Shown here one piece after another: positions 1 through 8,382 of a stretch of 64,000 nt of DNA. The notes beneath the pieces were generated by a model. The model did no database searches and had not been told where the DNA came from. It worked only from the letters and a program-made list of their open reading frames with translations. The stretch is from assembly GCF_025947345.1 (NCBI RefSeq), contig NZ_CP110011.1:3782001-3846000 (forward strand), in the 5' to 3' direction. The DNA is from Flavobacterium sp. N502536. Its GTDB lineage: Bacteria > Bacteroidota > Bacteroidia > Flavobacteriales > Flavobacteriaceae. Numbering within the stretch: position 1 is the stretch's first letter; every line of letters starts with the position of its first letter. The position numbers and the translations under genes are program-made.

Positions 1-70
1 AAGTAAAATGAGCGGTATACTTGCCAGCATTTTGTAATTCGGGATGTAATTTGATTTTAGGCTTGTTCTT

Positions 71-523
71 TTAATTGCTCTTCAAACGCAATCCCATCGG
101 AACCATTAAAATACCTTTTTCATAAACGTTCAAATAGAGTTTTATTGGTTTCTTTTGCCCGTCCCACTTCAATTCATAGACATTTAAGAATCCGGCCCCC
201 ATGTCGCTTCTTTTGGTTGGAAACGGACAACAGGTTTCTAAGCGCGTATAGGTGATTTTTTCGCCATTTGGCCCTGCCAGAGCATTTAGAAAACGAGTTT
301 CGTTTAAAGCCTCATTGCGGGTATTTTGGAAAAAAATATTGATTGGATAATCAGGATCATAACCGTATTTTTTATCGTTGCTGAATTGTGTGATAACAAA
401 CGTATTGTCTTTCTTTAAAACAAGATCCGGAGCATTGTCATCTACATTTTTTAAAGTCGATTTTGTGCTTATACACGAAGCTGTGGTAAGGATTAAAAGG
501 ATAAAAAGGGTTATTTTTTTCAT
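71..523 (-). CDS. small lipoprotein of unknown function
   Basis: A 150-residue protein with a type II signal peptide: a basic start, a hydrophobic stretch and a lipobox TTASC placing the acylated Cys at residue 17. It is probably exported and anchored in a membrane, most likely the outer membrane. The mature part has a Cys pair (LETCCPFPTKR, about residues 96-106) and ends in a beta-rich stretch (LYLNVYEKGILMVPMG). I recall close relatives in Flavobacterium being labelled 2-dehydro-3-deoxyphosphooctonate aldolase. Nothing here resembles that cytosolic aldolase, so I do not use the label. No partner gene is evident; the next minus-strand gene upstream is about 100 bp away. Coding call firm, function unknown. 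Confidence 0.8.
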   Translation of the reverse strand: MKKITLFILLILTTASCISTKSTLKNVDDNAPDLVLKKDNTFVITQFSNDKKYGYDPDYPINIFFQNTRNEALNETRFLNALAGPNGEKITYTRLETCCPFPTKRSDMGAGFLNVYELKWDGQKKPIKLYLNVYEKGILMVPMGLRLKSN

Positions 524-624
524 GGTTTATTGAGATTGGTCCTACAAAGGTAAAGCGTTTTTTGCTAGAGTTAATACCGATTAAAAGATTTATAAAAAAA
601 GTATAAATCGGCTGCATCCGTAGC

Positions 625-1302
625 TTAATCTGCTTCCTTCAAATTCAGTTTTAATATACCAATTACAATCAGATATTGTGCCACAAGATAGGTAAGCATT
701 ATAAAAAAGGAACTTTTTTCTATGGGAGCATGAAATTTATTAAACGCCAGGATACTATCAGAAAGAACAAATGAAACGGCTCCTGCCAGAACATAGAAAC
801 TTCCTGGTTTTTTCCAGCTAAGCCCTCCGTTAAAAGCAAATAAAAGCATGGTAGAAATTACCGCAGCGTAGATAATTACCGGTATTCTTAATTCGCCCAG
901 GTTTGGCATCAGAAACATAATCATTCCAATTAAATAAAAAGCGATAAGAAGGCTTCCGGCGCCGAACAGTACTTTGTTAATGTAGATGTCTCTTTTAGCT
1001 TGTTTGTTAAACAATACACAATACAGCAGGTGGGCAATCAGGAAAAAAAGGAGGCCCAGAATAAAGTAGATTTCGCCAATATCTGCAAAGAGCAAAATAA
1101 CATCACCCATCCAGGAGAATAATAATGCCCCCAAAAGGATTTTTCGGGTACGGAATTTTCGATTAAAATAAACGCCAAAGCCCAATAACGGTACTAAAAC
1201 AGGTTTTAAATACAAGTCTAAATTTTGATATTCCAGAAATAAAACAATTAGATATAAAATACTAAAAGCAATATAGGTTTTAAAAATAAAGGTATTTCTC
1301 AT
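625..1302 (-). CDS. YhhN-family (lysoplasmalogenase-like) membrane protein
   Basis: A 225-residue, very hydrophobic protein with about eight membrane segments and short loops. The pattern is that of the YhhN/TMEM86 family: conserved acidic residues in membrane segments (FSWMGDVILLF, AVSFVLSDSILAFNKF) and a C-terminal TYLVAQYLIVIGIL segment. Family members hydrolyse the vinyl-ether bond of lysoplasmalogens, although activity is unproven for most bacterial members. It begins 7 bp after the stop of the fatty-acid-hydroxylase gene at 1310-2581, so the two are almost certainly co-transcribed. That neighbour resembles alkylglycerol monooxygenase, which also cleaves ether lipids, giving the pair a coherent theme. 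Family assignment is good; substrate is inferred. Confidence 0.82.
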   Translation of the reverse strand: MRNTFIFKTYIAFSILYLIVLFLEYQNLDLYLKPVLVPLLGFGVYFNRKFRTRKILLGALLFSWMGDVILLFADIGEIYFILGLLFFLIAHLLYCVLFNKQAKRDIYINKVLFGAGSLLIAFYLIGMIMFLMPNLGELRIPVIIYAAVISTMLLFAFNGGLSWKKPGSFYVLAGAVSFVLSDSILAFNKFHAPIEKSSFFIMLTYLVAQYLIVIGILKLNLKEAD

Positions 1303-1309
1303 AATCGTT

Positions 1310-2581
1310 TTATGAATTAACAGGTTGGTTTTGGTAGTTTTTAAAATCGATATTTACAAAGTAAATGGTGGCTAAAAAGGATAAGGTTAAATAAGTAAGA
1401 ATGATATAATTGAAATAAGGAAATACATTGTTTAAACCAAACCAGTCTCCGTAATAGCTTATAATTGCAATCACAATGCCAAAGCGCAACGCTTCCCAGA
1501 AAACCGCATATTTGCTTTTGTCCATTAGTTCGCTGTAACTGTAAATCGTAATCAGGATAAAAAAGCCGTAAATAAAGATGTTTGGCAATCCAATTTTGGC
1601 AATATTATCAAACAAATAAGTCACAAACAGCAAAGTGACTAACATTTGAGTTACCGACCAATAAATTAGTTTTTTAGAATTTTGAGTCCCATATTTATTA
1701 AAAGCAAAAACATTTTCGATTTTGGTTACCGGATATTTTTCTTCAAAATTCTCGGGCCTCCAGCCGGTTGGTTTAAACCAGATGGTGAGCCTGTCTTTCC
1801 AGTTTTCAGCACGCCAGGCATCTTTAATCAGCAAGGTCAAATGCTGGAAATTAATGCGGATAGGATTCCAGGTTTGTGCCGGTCTTGTAATACCAAAAAC
1901 AGGTGGAACATCGTCTAACTCTGCCTGAAAAGTACCAAAAAGCTTGTCCCAGAAAATAAAAATCTGAGAATGGTTTTTGTCTAAATATTCGGGATTTATA
2001 GCATGATGTACACGGTGATGTGAAGGGGTAACCAAAATGTATTCGAGAAATCCCATTTTATTGATGTGTTTGGTATGGTACCAGAATTGCAAAAATAAAT
2101 GCAGCGGCAGGGTAATAGCAATTACGGAAGCCGGAACTCCTAATAAGGCTGCCGGAATCAGTAAAAAAGTAAAGAGATTAACAAGACTTGCAATAGGCTG
2201 ACGCAATGCGCAGGCAAGATTAAACTCTTCGCTGCTGTGGTGAATGGCGTGTTTGTTCCAGAAAAGATTAATCTGATGGGCCCATCTATGACTCCAGTAA
2301 CCATAAAAGTCGATTACAAAAAAGGCAATAAAATAGGAGAGAACGTTGGCTTCTAAATGGTAAAGCGCAATTTTAGAAACCATCCATTCATAAGAAATAA
2401 AAGTCAGGCTCAGTCCCAAAACATCTTTTACCGAATTGGTAATTCCGGAGCTAATGCTCGATACACTGTCAATCAAAGGAGCAGTGTCGTTCTTTTTGTA
2501 AATGCCGTATAATTTTTCGATTATAATTAATACTAAAAAAACCGGCGTCGCAATAATCAATATCTTTCCGTATTCTTCCAT
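1310..2581 (-). CDS. sterol desaturase/fatty acid hydroxylase family protein, alkylglycerol-monooxygenase-like
   Basis: A 423-residue integral membrane di-iron oxygenase. The histidine boxes are complete: H98-x3-H102 (HRWAH), H111-x2-H114-H115 (HAIHH), H161/H169/H172 around the next membrane segment, and H188-H189-x2-H192-H193 (HHRVHH). An additional C-terminal region of about 150 residues carries several membrane helices. This layout, a hydroxylase core plus hydrophobic C-terminal part, is that of alkylglycerol monooxygenase (AGMO/TMEM195), which cleaves the O-alkyl bond of glyceryl ethers. It is first in a two-gene operon with the YhhN protein. A perfect 21-bp inverted repeat ends 2 bp before its ATG and carries a promoter-like element in its loop. 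AGMO also needs tetrahydrobiopterin; no supply gene is nearby. A generic lipid hydroxylase remains possible. Confidence 0.8.
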   Translation of the reverse strand: MEEYGKILIIATPVFLVLIIIEKLYGIYKKNDTAPLIDSVSSISSGITNSVKDVLGLSLTFISYEWMVSKIALYHLEANVLSYFIAFFVIDFYGYWSHRWAHQINLFWNKHAIHHSSEEFNLACALRQPIASLVNLFTFLLIPAALLGVPASVIAITLPLHLFLQFWYHTKHINKMGFLEYILVTPSHHRVHHAINPEYLDKNHSQIFIFWDKLFGTFQAELDDVPPVFGITRPAQTWNPIRINFQHLTLLIKDAWRAENWKDRLTIWFKPTGWRPENFEEKYPVTKIENVFAFNKYGTQNSKKLIYWSVTQMLVTLLFVTYLFDNIAKIGLPNIFIYGFFILITIYSYSELMDKSKYAVFWEALRFGIVIAIISYYGDWFGLNNVFPYFNYIILTYLTLSFLATIYFVNIDFKNYQNQPVNS

Positions 2582-2583
2582 AA

Positions 2584-2632
2584 AAAAAAGATTCTATTTT
2601 ATTCAAATATAGAATAAAATAGAATCTTTTTT
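2584..2632 (-). terminator. perfect 21-bp hairpin terminator of clpS with promoter-like loop
   Basis: Arms at 2584-2604 and 2612-2632 are perfectly complementary around a 7-nt loop, with T-runs on both sides, giving a rho-independent terminator for clpS. Read on the minus strand, the loop plus the next base contains TATATTTG (2611-2604), a match to the Bacteroidota -7 consensus TAnnTTTG. Transcription starting there would begin inside the second arm, just before the hydroxylase ATG at 2581. I see no clear -33 TTTG. The hairpin is certain; the promoter role is inference. Confidence 0.85.
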
Positions 2633-2645
2633 AAATTATTTACAC

Positions 2646-2921
2646 TTAAACAATTTCGGCGCTTAATCCGGCTTCCAAAAGTTGTGTGCATTGTGGTTTT
2701 AACTTGTCCATAGGTCCTGTTTTTACAGTGCATTTCCCATTGTAATGTACAATCAGGGAACATTGTTCTGCTTGCTCCGGCGTATGACTACAAACTCGCA
2801 TTAAGGTGTCAATTACATGATCAAAAGTGTTTACATCGTCGTTGTAAACAATGATTTCGTTATTGAAACCTGTCGCTTCCTTTTCGCGAACTCTTTCTCT
2901 TACTTTTTCTTTAGTACTCAT
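2646..2921 (-). CDS. clpS: ATP-dependent Clp protease adaptor ClpS
   Basis: A 91-residue protein, the usual size for ClpS. After a charged flexible N-terminal tail (residues 1-20, which in the family enters the ClpA pore) comes the signature YNDDVNTFDHVIDTLM, forming the N-degron pocket edge, then the HYNGKCTVKTG stretch and a C-terminal helix LLEAGLSAEIV. ClpS delivers substrates with destabilising N-terminal residues to ClpAP/ClpCP in the cytosol. It sits downstream of prmA on the same strand, separated by 120 bp with a weak palindrome (cacagatt/aatctgtg). The next gene downstream is isolated by a strong hairpin terminator. Confidence 0.96.
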   Translation of the reverse strand: MSTKEKVRERVREKEATGFNNEIIVYNDDVNTFDHVIDTLMRVCSHTPEQAEQCSLIVHYNGKCTVKTGPMDKLKPQCTQLLEAGLSAEIV

Positions 2922-3041
2922 TTTTTTACGTTTTTGTACTGTTGTGAATTACTAATTTTTAGGCATATAGCGCACAGATTAATTAAAATTTAGAAAAATA
3001 ATGAAATCTGTGAACTGTTTAATAAACAGATAATCAACTAT

Positions 3042-3875
3042 CTAATTTACGTATTTTAATGAAACCCAGTTATTTCTTTGAAACTTTTTAACATAAGTTA
3101 AACCTTTTTCGGTGCAGGAAGCATCGATAAACGGAATGTCTTCTTCATAGAAACCGCTTAAAAGCAGTATTCCGTTTGGATTCAAACAGTCAACATAACT
3201 TTGCATATCGTTCAACAAGATATTTCGGTTGATGTTGGCAATGATTAAATCGTATTTTTTTCCGGCCAATAAAGCAGCATCGCCTTCATAAACGGAGATG
3301 TGTTTGCAATTATTGCGTTCGGCATTTTCGATCGAATTGAGGTAACACCAGTTGTCAATATCGATAGCGTCGATAGGCTGAGCACCTTTCATTTCGGCCA
3401 GAATGGCTAAAATAGCTGTTCCGCATCCCATATCAAGTGTTTTTAAACCTTCAACATTAATTTCGAGTAAATGCTGGATCATCATATGTGTGGTTTCATG
3501 ATGTCCTGTTCCAAAACTCATTTTTGGTTCGATTACAATATCAAATTCAGCATCCGTTTTCTCGTGAAAAGGAGCACGAACATGGCATTTACCGTCTACA
3601 TCAATGGCTTCAAAATTTTTCTCCCATTCCTCATTCCAGTTCACCTGATCGATTTCTTCAATCGTGTATTCGATTTTAAATTCTTCAGATTGTAAGATAT
3701 AAATGTCGTCCAGTATATTCTCGTCCCATAAATCTTTTTTTACAAAAGCCGAAATTCCGTTTTCCGTTTCTGTAAAAGTCTCAAACGCTTTTTCGCCTAA
3801 TTCAGCAATTAAAATTTCTGAACCTGGTTCTTTTGGTTCAACCGTAAAATGGTACCCTAAATATATATTCGACAT
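3042..3875 (-). CDS. prmA: ribosomal protein L11 methyltransferase
   Basis: A 277-residue protein. The N-terminal half is the substrate-recognition domain. The C-terminal half is a Rossmann-fold SAM methyltransferase with the PrmA signature FGTGHHETTH, the SAM-binding loop LDMGCGTAILAI and the post-I acidic DAIDID. The motif IIANINRNIL corresponds to the NPPY-like region of the family (typically ANI). The enzyme trimethylates ribosomal protein L11 on lysines and the N-terminus. Upstream, the minus strand carries TACCTTTG (3897-3890), matching the -7 element about 15 nt before the start; a good -33 box is not visible. Assignment is secure. Confidence 0.95.
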   Translation of the reverse strand: MSNIYLGYHFTVEPKEPGSEILIAELGEKAFETFTETENGISAFVKKDLWDENILDDIYILQSEEFKIEYTIEEIDQVNWNEEWEKNFEAIDVDGKCHVRAPFHEKTDAEFDIVIEPKMSFGTGHHETTHMMIQHLLEINVEGLKTLDMGCGTAILAILAEMKGAQPIDAIDIDNWCYLNSIENAERNNCKHISVYEGDAALLAGKKYDLIIANINRNILLNDMQSYVDCLNPNGILLLSGFYEEDIPFIDASCTEKGLTYVKKFQRNNWVSLKYVN

Positions 3876-3988
3876 AAATAATTTTTTTGCAAAGGTAAGA
3901 ATCCAAAGCAGAAGTTGTTCATAAATAATCTATATCCTTACCTTAATAAATGTTAATTTTGATTGGAATTTGTAAGGATTTTTAAAAT

Positions 3989-5125
3989 ATGAAGAATATC
4001 GTTTTTATTTTGCTCTTTGTACTGCTTAACGGAGCTACCTGTGAGAAGGAACATGAAGTGGTACGATCGTTTTGTTACTGGAAAACCGATTTAAATTTCG
4101 AAAGTAAGGAAGATTCTCTCATCAGAGATTTGAAGGTGAAACACTTATACGTTCGTTTTTTTGATGTCGATTGGAATCCTTATGCCAAAGAACCTTTGCC
4201 GGTTGCGACAATTTTGGATGTGAGATTAAATGAAAGCAATCCCGAAATTACACCAAGTATTTTTATTACCAATGAAGTTGTTCTGCAATCCAACAAGAAA
4301 CAACTGGACAGTCTGGCGGTACGAATTGCCAAGCGTATTGAACAGATTGGTGTTAAAATAAACGAGACAAAGGCCGAAAAAACGGCAGGTGCGATTGTTT
4401 ATCCCAAGGATTATTACAAACAAGAAAATCGCAAACAGCTGAACTATGATTCGGTAAAATCAATTGAAATGGCAAAATTGAAAGTGGATTTCAAAGAAAT
4501 TTTGATTGATTGCGACTGGTCGGAGCAATCAAAAGACAATTATTTTTATTTATTAAAGCAAATCAAGAAGCGATATTCGGCCACTCCGGTTTCGGCTACT
4601 ATCAGACTGTGGCAGTACAAATATGCTTCAAAAGCGGGGGTTCCGCCGGTAGACAAAGGTTTGCTCATGTGTTACAATATCACAAAACCGGAAGAATTTA
4701 ATACAAAGAATTCTATAGGAACCAGTGAAGAGTTGGCTCAATACATTACCCATGATAAATACCCGTTAAAGCTTGATATTGCACTGCCATTATACAGTTG
4801 GGCAGTGGTTTTTAGAGGCAATCAGTTTAAGGGAATTTTATCAGATTACGATCGACTTCAGAATGATACCGTTAAATTAAAGAAAGTATCAGAGTCTAAA
4901 TACAGGCTGCAGGATGACATTTTGGTCGGACAAACGTATTTGAGAAACGGTGATGAAATCAGGATCGAGAAAATTTCAGAGGACGAGCTCGATAAGATGA
5001 TTTCCATCGTAAAAAACAAAATTCCGATAGACAATCAGACCAAAGTGACGTTTTTCTCTTTTGATAAAAAATATATCAATGATTATGGAACCCAAAATAT
5101 ATCCGGTTATTATGCGCGTTTTTAG
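3989..5125 (+). CDS. secreted lipoprotein of unknown function, TIM-barrel-like
   Basis: A 378-residue protein with a type II signal peptide (lipobox GATC, Cys 18). The mature sequence alternates strand- and helix-like stretches: VKHLYVRFFDVDW near residues 49-61, FKEILIDCDWSEQSKDNY near 168-185, and DIALPLYSWAVVFRG near 264-278. This rhythm, with acidic residues at strand ends, suggests a TIM barrel of the glycoside-hydrolase type, but I recognise no family and claim no enzyme activity. TAATTTTG (3954-3961) is a candidate -7 element. The stop overlaps the start of the next gene by 14 bp, so the two are translationally coupled. The pair faces opposite to, and separates, prmA and tpiA. Confidence 0.8.
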   Translation: MKNIVFILLFVLLNGATCEKEHEVVRSFCYWKTDLNFESKEDSLIRDLKVKHLYVRFFDVDWNPYAKEPLPVATILDVRLNESNPEITPSIFITNEVVLQSNKKQLDSLAVRIAKRIEQIGVKINETKAEKTAGAIVYPKDYYKQENRKQLNYDSVKSIEMAKLKVDFKEILIDCDWSEQSKDNYFYLLKQIKKRYSATPVSATIRLWQYKYASKAGVPPVDKGLLMCYNITKPEEFNTKNSIGTSEELAQYITHDKYPLKLDIALPLYSWAVVFRGNQFKGILSDYDRLQNDTVKLKKVSESKYRLQDDILVGQTYLRNGDEIRIEKISEDELDKMISIVKNKIPIDNQTKVTFFSFDKKYINDYGTQNISGYYARF

Positions 5126-7424
5126 TAGCTTACTTTTTGTTTTAAGTGTTCAGGTCTCTTTGGCCTGTGGCTGGAGTGTTTCGCCTGAAACGAGCAGGTT
5201 GGTTTTGTTCAAAGCCCAACGCGAAGGCTTTTTTAAGCTGACACCCTTTTATTATTCGGCCGATAATTATTATACAACCAATACCGTTTCGGGTGTTGAT
5301 CAGGAGTTGAATTGTGTAGAATGGACGAAAAAACTGGGCGGTCAGGTCGATCCAAAGGACGTACATGTTATTTTGTATGAAACGGATGCTGAGACATTTG
5401 AAACCGCTTATGAAACCAAGTCGTTAAAGAAAGTTTTTGAAAAGAATACTTTTATTGAAGCGCTGCTAGGATCCAAAAATAAAGCGCTCTTAAACTATAT
5501 TTTGTTTGCTAAAAAACTCGAATACAACAGCAATACCGATGTAAAGTGGGAAAGCTGGGACACGGTGAGCTATGATAGTAAAGATCATAAACTCGCAGAG
5601 GTTGGTGATTTTGAAAAGAAAATCAGAACGGCACGTGATCCCTTTTTAAAACAGCGTTATGCCTTTTTAATGCTGAGGTACAGTTTTTATGCGACCGATA
5701 AGGCTGAAGTGATTCGTTTGTATGATACTTATTTTGCAGATCATAAAAACACTATTTTAGAGCCATGGGCTTTGTATTATAAAGCTTTGTGCATTGAAGA
5801 TTTGCCTTTGCAGAATTATTTACTGAGTAAAGTTTTTGCTTCCTGCGAAGAAAAATCGTTTGCTGTTTTACAACATTACAACTGGAAATTAACCACAGAA
5901 ACTTTGGCATTGGCCCAAAATGACGAAGAGCGAAGTGTGATTTTGGCTATTGAAAGTTTGCGCAATCCCGCACCCGATTTGAAAACAATTGAGGAAGTGT
6001 ATAAGCTGAGTCCGAATAGCTTGTATCTGAGTTTTTTGATTGGAAGAGAAATTAACAAACTCGAAGACTGGATTTTTACACCGATGTATACGAATGACGG
6101 AACCCCTTCAGTTGTTTTTGACAGTACGGCCTGGTATGAGAATTACGCAAAAGCAAAAGATGAAAATTTCAACAAAGACATTTTGCACTTAAGAGCCCTG
6201 GAATATTTTTTAATTTCTATACGCGAACAGACTTCGGGTGAGCAAAAGGATTATATCACAGCGGCAATTGCTCAGCTTTGTTTTATTGGAGATGAAATTG
6301 ATCTCGGAAAAAAATACACCGCTATGATTTCCGAAAAGGCCAATCCTTCCATACAAATGCAGAAGAACATTCAATTGGCATTGGTTTCTTTAAAACAAGA
6401 TGATTTGAAGAACGAAAAAGTTCAAAACCAGCTTTTCAAATACTTTGATTCCGTTGAAAGTCTGGTAGAAAAGGACTATGGTTTGTTTAAGAACTTATAC
6501 AGTTTGTACCGAATTGCCAGTGCCGATTTTGCCAAACAAGACGATCGTGTTACAGCAGGTTTACTGGCTATGAAATCGGATATTAAAAACGAAGGAGAAT
6601 ACTCCGGATATGGCAACCCTTATTTTTACAATTACATCGGTTATTTTGACCGAAATAACGCGACGGTAGCGGATATAGACCGTTTGATAGCGCTGCAGGA
6701 GAAAAAAGACAAAACGCCATTTGAAACCTACATTTGTTCGGGAACTATTGCCCTAAATGTCAATTATTATAAAGATCTGAAGGGAACAATTGCATTCCGT
6801 AACAACGATTTAGAACTGGCTTATAAAACTTTCGCGGGGATGCCACAGGATTTTTGGGAGAAAAACTATGCCTATAAAGACTATTTGAACGAAAACCCCT
6901 TCCTGCCTAAAATCCTTCAAACAGCAGAAGAACGCAAGTTTAATTATCGTTTTAATAAGACCAATTTTATAGGGGAGCTGATTCGGTTAAAAAAGCAAAA
7001 TACGGCGACAAGTAACCTGAAACTGGCACATGCCTATTTCAATGTTTCGTATTTGGGAAATTCCTGGATGATGACGGCCTACGACTGGACATCGGGCGAG
7101 TCGTATGTGGATTATGTGTATGGAGACAATTCGGAAAATGAAAAGAAATATCAGAAAGGCAATTATTATAATTTGAAAATGGCCAAAATGTACTATGAGA
7201 AAGCGTTGAAGATGTCTAAAAACAATAACGAAAAAGCTTTGGCCAGTTTAATGATTTTTGAATGTAATTATTACGATCATTACGCCAGCTTAGTTTCGGC
7301 GGAAGAAGAAGAGAAGAACCCGTTTAAAGCGGGGCAGGAGCTGTTTAATTTTTATTCGGTATATCGAAAAACGACCGCTTTTCAAAAGTACAATTGCCCG
7401 CTCTTAAAAGCATATCTTAAGTAA
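5112..7424 (+). CDS. large secreted helical-repeat protein of unknown function
   Basis: About 770 residues when started at the ATG at 5112, which gives a clean signal peptide (MRVFSSLLFVLSVQVSLA, then CGW). In-frame ATGs further upstream at 5061 and 5085 would bury it behind a hydrophilic extension. The Cys after SLA could be a lipidation site, but the lipobox is poor. The long mature part is mostly amphipathic helices with TPR-like pairs (RYAFLMLRYSFYATDK; WALYYKALCIEDL; NLKMAKMYYEKALKMSKNN). The C-terminal region, rich in Tyr and Asn, looks like a repeat solenoid for protein binding. It overlaps the lipoprotein gene by 14 bp and ends before a strong hairpin terminator. Function not recognised; a surface complex with its partner is a guess. 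Confidence 0.8.
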   Translation: MRVFSSLLFVLSVQVSLACGWSVSPETSRLVLFKAQREGFFKLTPFYYSADNYYTTNTVSGVDQELNCVEWTKKLGGQVDPKDVHVILYETDAETFETAYETKSLKKVFEKNTFIEALLGSKNKALLNYILFAKKLEYNSNTDVKWESWDTVSYDSKDHKLAEVGDFEKKIRTARDPFLKQRYAFLMLRYSFYATDKAEVIRLYDTYFADHKNTILEPWALYYKALCIEDLPLQNYLLSKVFASCEEKSFAVLQHYNWKLTTETLALAQNDEERSVILAIESLRNPAPDLKTIEEVYKLSPNSLYLSFLIGREINKLEDWIFTPMYTNDGTPSVVFDSTAWYENYAKAKDENFNKDILHLRALEYFLISIREQTSGEQKDYITAAIAQLCFIGDEIDLGKKYTAMISEKANPSIQMQKNIQLALVSLKQDDLKNEKVQNQLFKYFDSVESLVEKDYGLFKNLYSLYRIASADFAKQDDRVTAGLLAMKSDIKNEGEYSGYGNPYFYNYIGYFDRNNATVADIDRLIALQEKKDKTPFETYICSGTIALNVNYYKDLKGTIAFRNNDLELAYKTFAGMPQDFWEKNYAYKDYLNENPFLPKILQTAEERKFNYRFNKTNFIGELIRLKKQNTATSNLKLAHAYFNVSYLGNSWMMTAYDWTSGESYVDYVYGDNSENEKKYQKGNYYNLKMAKMYYEKALKMSKNNNEKALASLMIFECNYYDHYASLVSAEEEEKNPFKAGQELFNFYSVYRKTTAFQKYNCPLLKAYLK

Positions 7425-7444
7425 GTTAGGAAAGAGTTGATGTG

Positions 7445-7476
7445 AAAAAAAGCGTTCTTATGAACGCTTTTTTTTT
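7445..7476. terminator. bidirectional rho-independent terminator
   Basis: A 13-bp stem (arms 7445-7457 and 7462-7474) with core AGCGTTC/GAACGCT, a 4-nt loop, an A-run on the left and a T-run on the right. It lies between the convergent 770-residue gene and tpiA and can serve both strands. Confidence 0.9.
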
Positions 7477-7519
7477 ATAAGGTACTAAGTTGCTAAGATA
7501 TTCAGCAATTAGAGTATTT

Positions 7520-7559
7520 AATTATCTAATTACCTAATTGTCTAATTGCCTAATTATCT
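7520..7559. repeat. 8-bp tandem repeat, five units
   Basis: Five consecutive units of AATTRYCT type (aattatct, aattacct, aattgtct, aattgcct, aattatct) end inside the tpiA stop codon. Similar short 7-8 bp repeats occur at 13898-13925 and 20506-20536, also in short intergenic gaps. Confidence 0.8.
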
Positions 7560-8310
7560 AAATAGCAGTAACAATAGCTAAAAAGTCATCTGCTTTTAAA
7601 GCAGCTCCTCCAATTAAACCTCCGTCTACGTCTGGTTTAGAGAAGATTTCTTTAGCATTTTCCGGTTTAACAGAACCTCCGTAAAGAATAGAAACTTCAT
7701 CAGCGATAGCAGCTCCAAATGCTTTGCGAACTACCTCTCTGATAAATTCGTGCATTTCCTGTGCTTGCTCCGGAGAAGCAGTTTCTCCTGTTCCAATTGC
7801 CCAAACCGGCTCATAGGCTAAAACAATTTTTGACCATGATTCTTTTGCAATTTGGAACAATCCGTCACGCAATTGATTTTCAACAATATTAAAGTGATTG
7901 TCTGACTGACGATCTTTTAATTCTTCTCCAAAACAGAAAATTACGGTCATGTCATGTTTCAGGGCAGTATCCACTTTATTCGCGATTAAGGCATCTGTTT
8001 CGTGAAAAATGGCTCTACGCTCAGAGTGACCAAGAATTACGGTATTAACACCAACACTAGTTAACATGTCAGCAGAAATTTCTCCTGTAAATGCACCACC
8101 TTCAGCCTGATGAACGTTTTGTGCGGCAACACCGATGGTGGTGTTTTTTAATTTGGCAACGGCAGCCTGCAAGTTTACAAAAGTTGGCGCTACAATTACT
8201 TGAGCAGTAGTTTTTGCAGGTATTTTAGTAATTAATTCGCTTAATAATTCTTCAGTTTGTGCTGCGTTTTTATGCATTTTCCAGTTTCCTGCAACAATCT
8301 TTTTTCTCAT
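7558..8310 (-). CDS. tpiA: triosephosphate isomerase
   Basis: A 250-residue enzyme interconverting dihydroxyacetone phosphate and glyceraldehyde 3-phosphate in glycolysis and gluconeogenesis. All catalytic residues are present: N9 and K11 in AGNWKMHKN, H95 in LGHSERR, E167 in AYEPVWAIGTG, plus the phosphate-binding ILYGGSVKPEN and GLIGGAAL loops. Length is normal. It lies 72 bp downstream of the TlpA-like gene on the same strand and may be co-transcribed with it. Its 3' end runs into an 8-bp tandem repeat and is closed by the hairpin at 7445-7476. Confidence 0.98.
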   Translation of the reverse strand: MRKKIVAGNWKMHKNAAQTEELLSELITKIPAKTTAQVIVAPTFVNLQAAVAKLKNTTIGVAAQNVHQAEGGAFTGEISADMLTSVGVNTVILGHSERRAIFHETDALIANKVDTALKHDMTVIFCFGEELKDRQSDNHFNIVENQLRDGLFQIAKESWSKIVLAYEPVWAIGTGETASPEQAQEMHEFIREVVRKAFGAAIADEVSILYGGSVKPENAKEIFSKPDVDGGLIGGAALKADDFLAIVTAI

Positions 8311-8382
8311 TTTGGTAGTTTTTATTTTTTTGCTTTTATTTTATTGAAATGTATGCTTGTCAGTGCAATTGATCTTTCGGTT

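Noticed and set aside
1..70. Open frame in line with the stop at 71 on the minus strand, and a minus-strand ATG at 30 giving MLASIPLILL
   Set aside because: Too short to judge at the window edge; the in-frame part has no start codon, and ten codons cannot support a gene call.
71..523. 2-dehydro-3-deoxyphosphooctonate aldolase label
   Set aside because: The protein is a small lipoprotein and has none of the aldolase's features.
1682..1928. Plus-strand open frames inside the hydroxylase gene
   Set aside because: They lie opposite a clear coding gene with full histidine motifs and have no protein-like composition.
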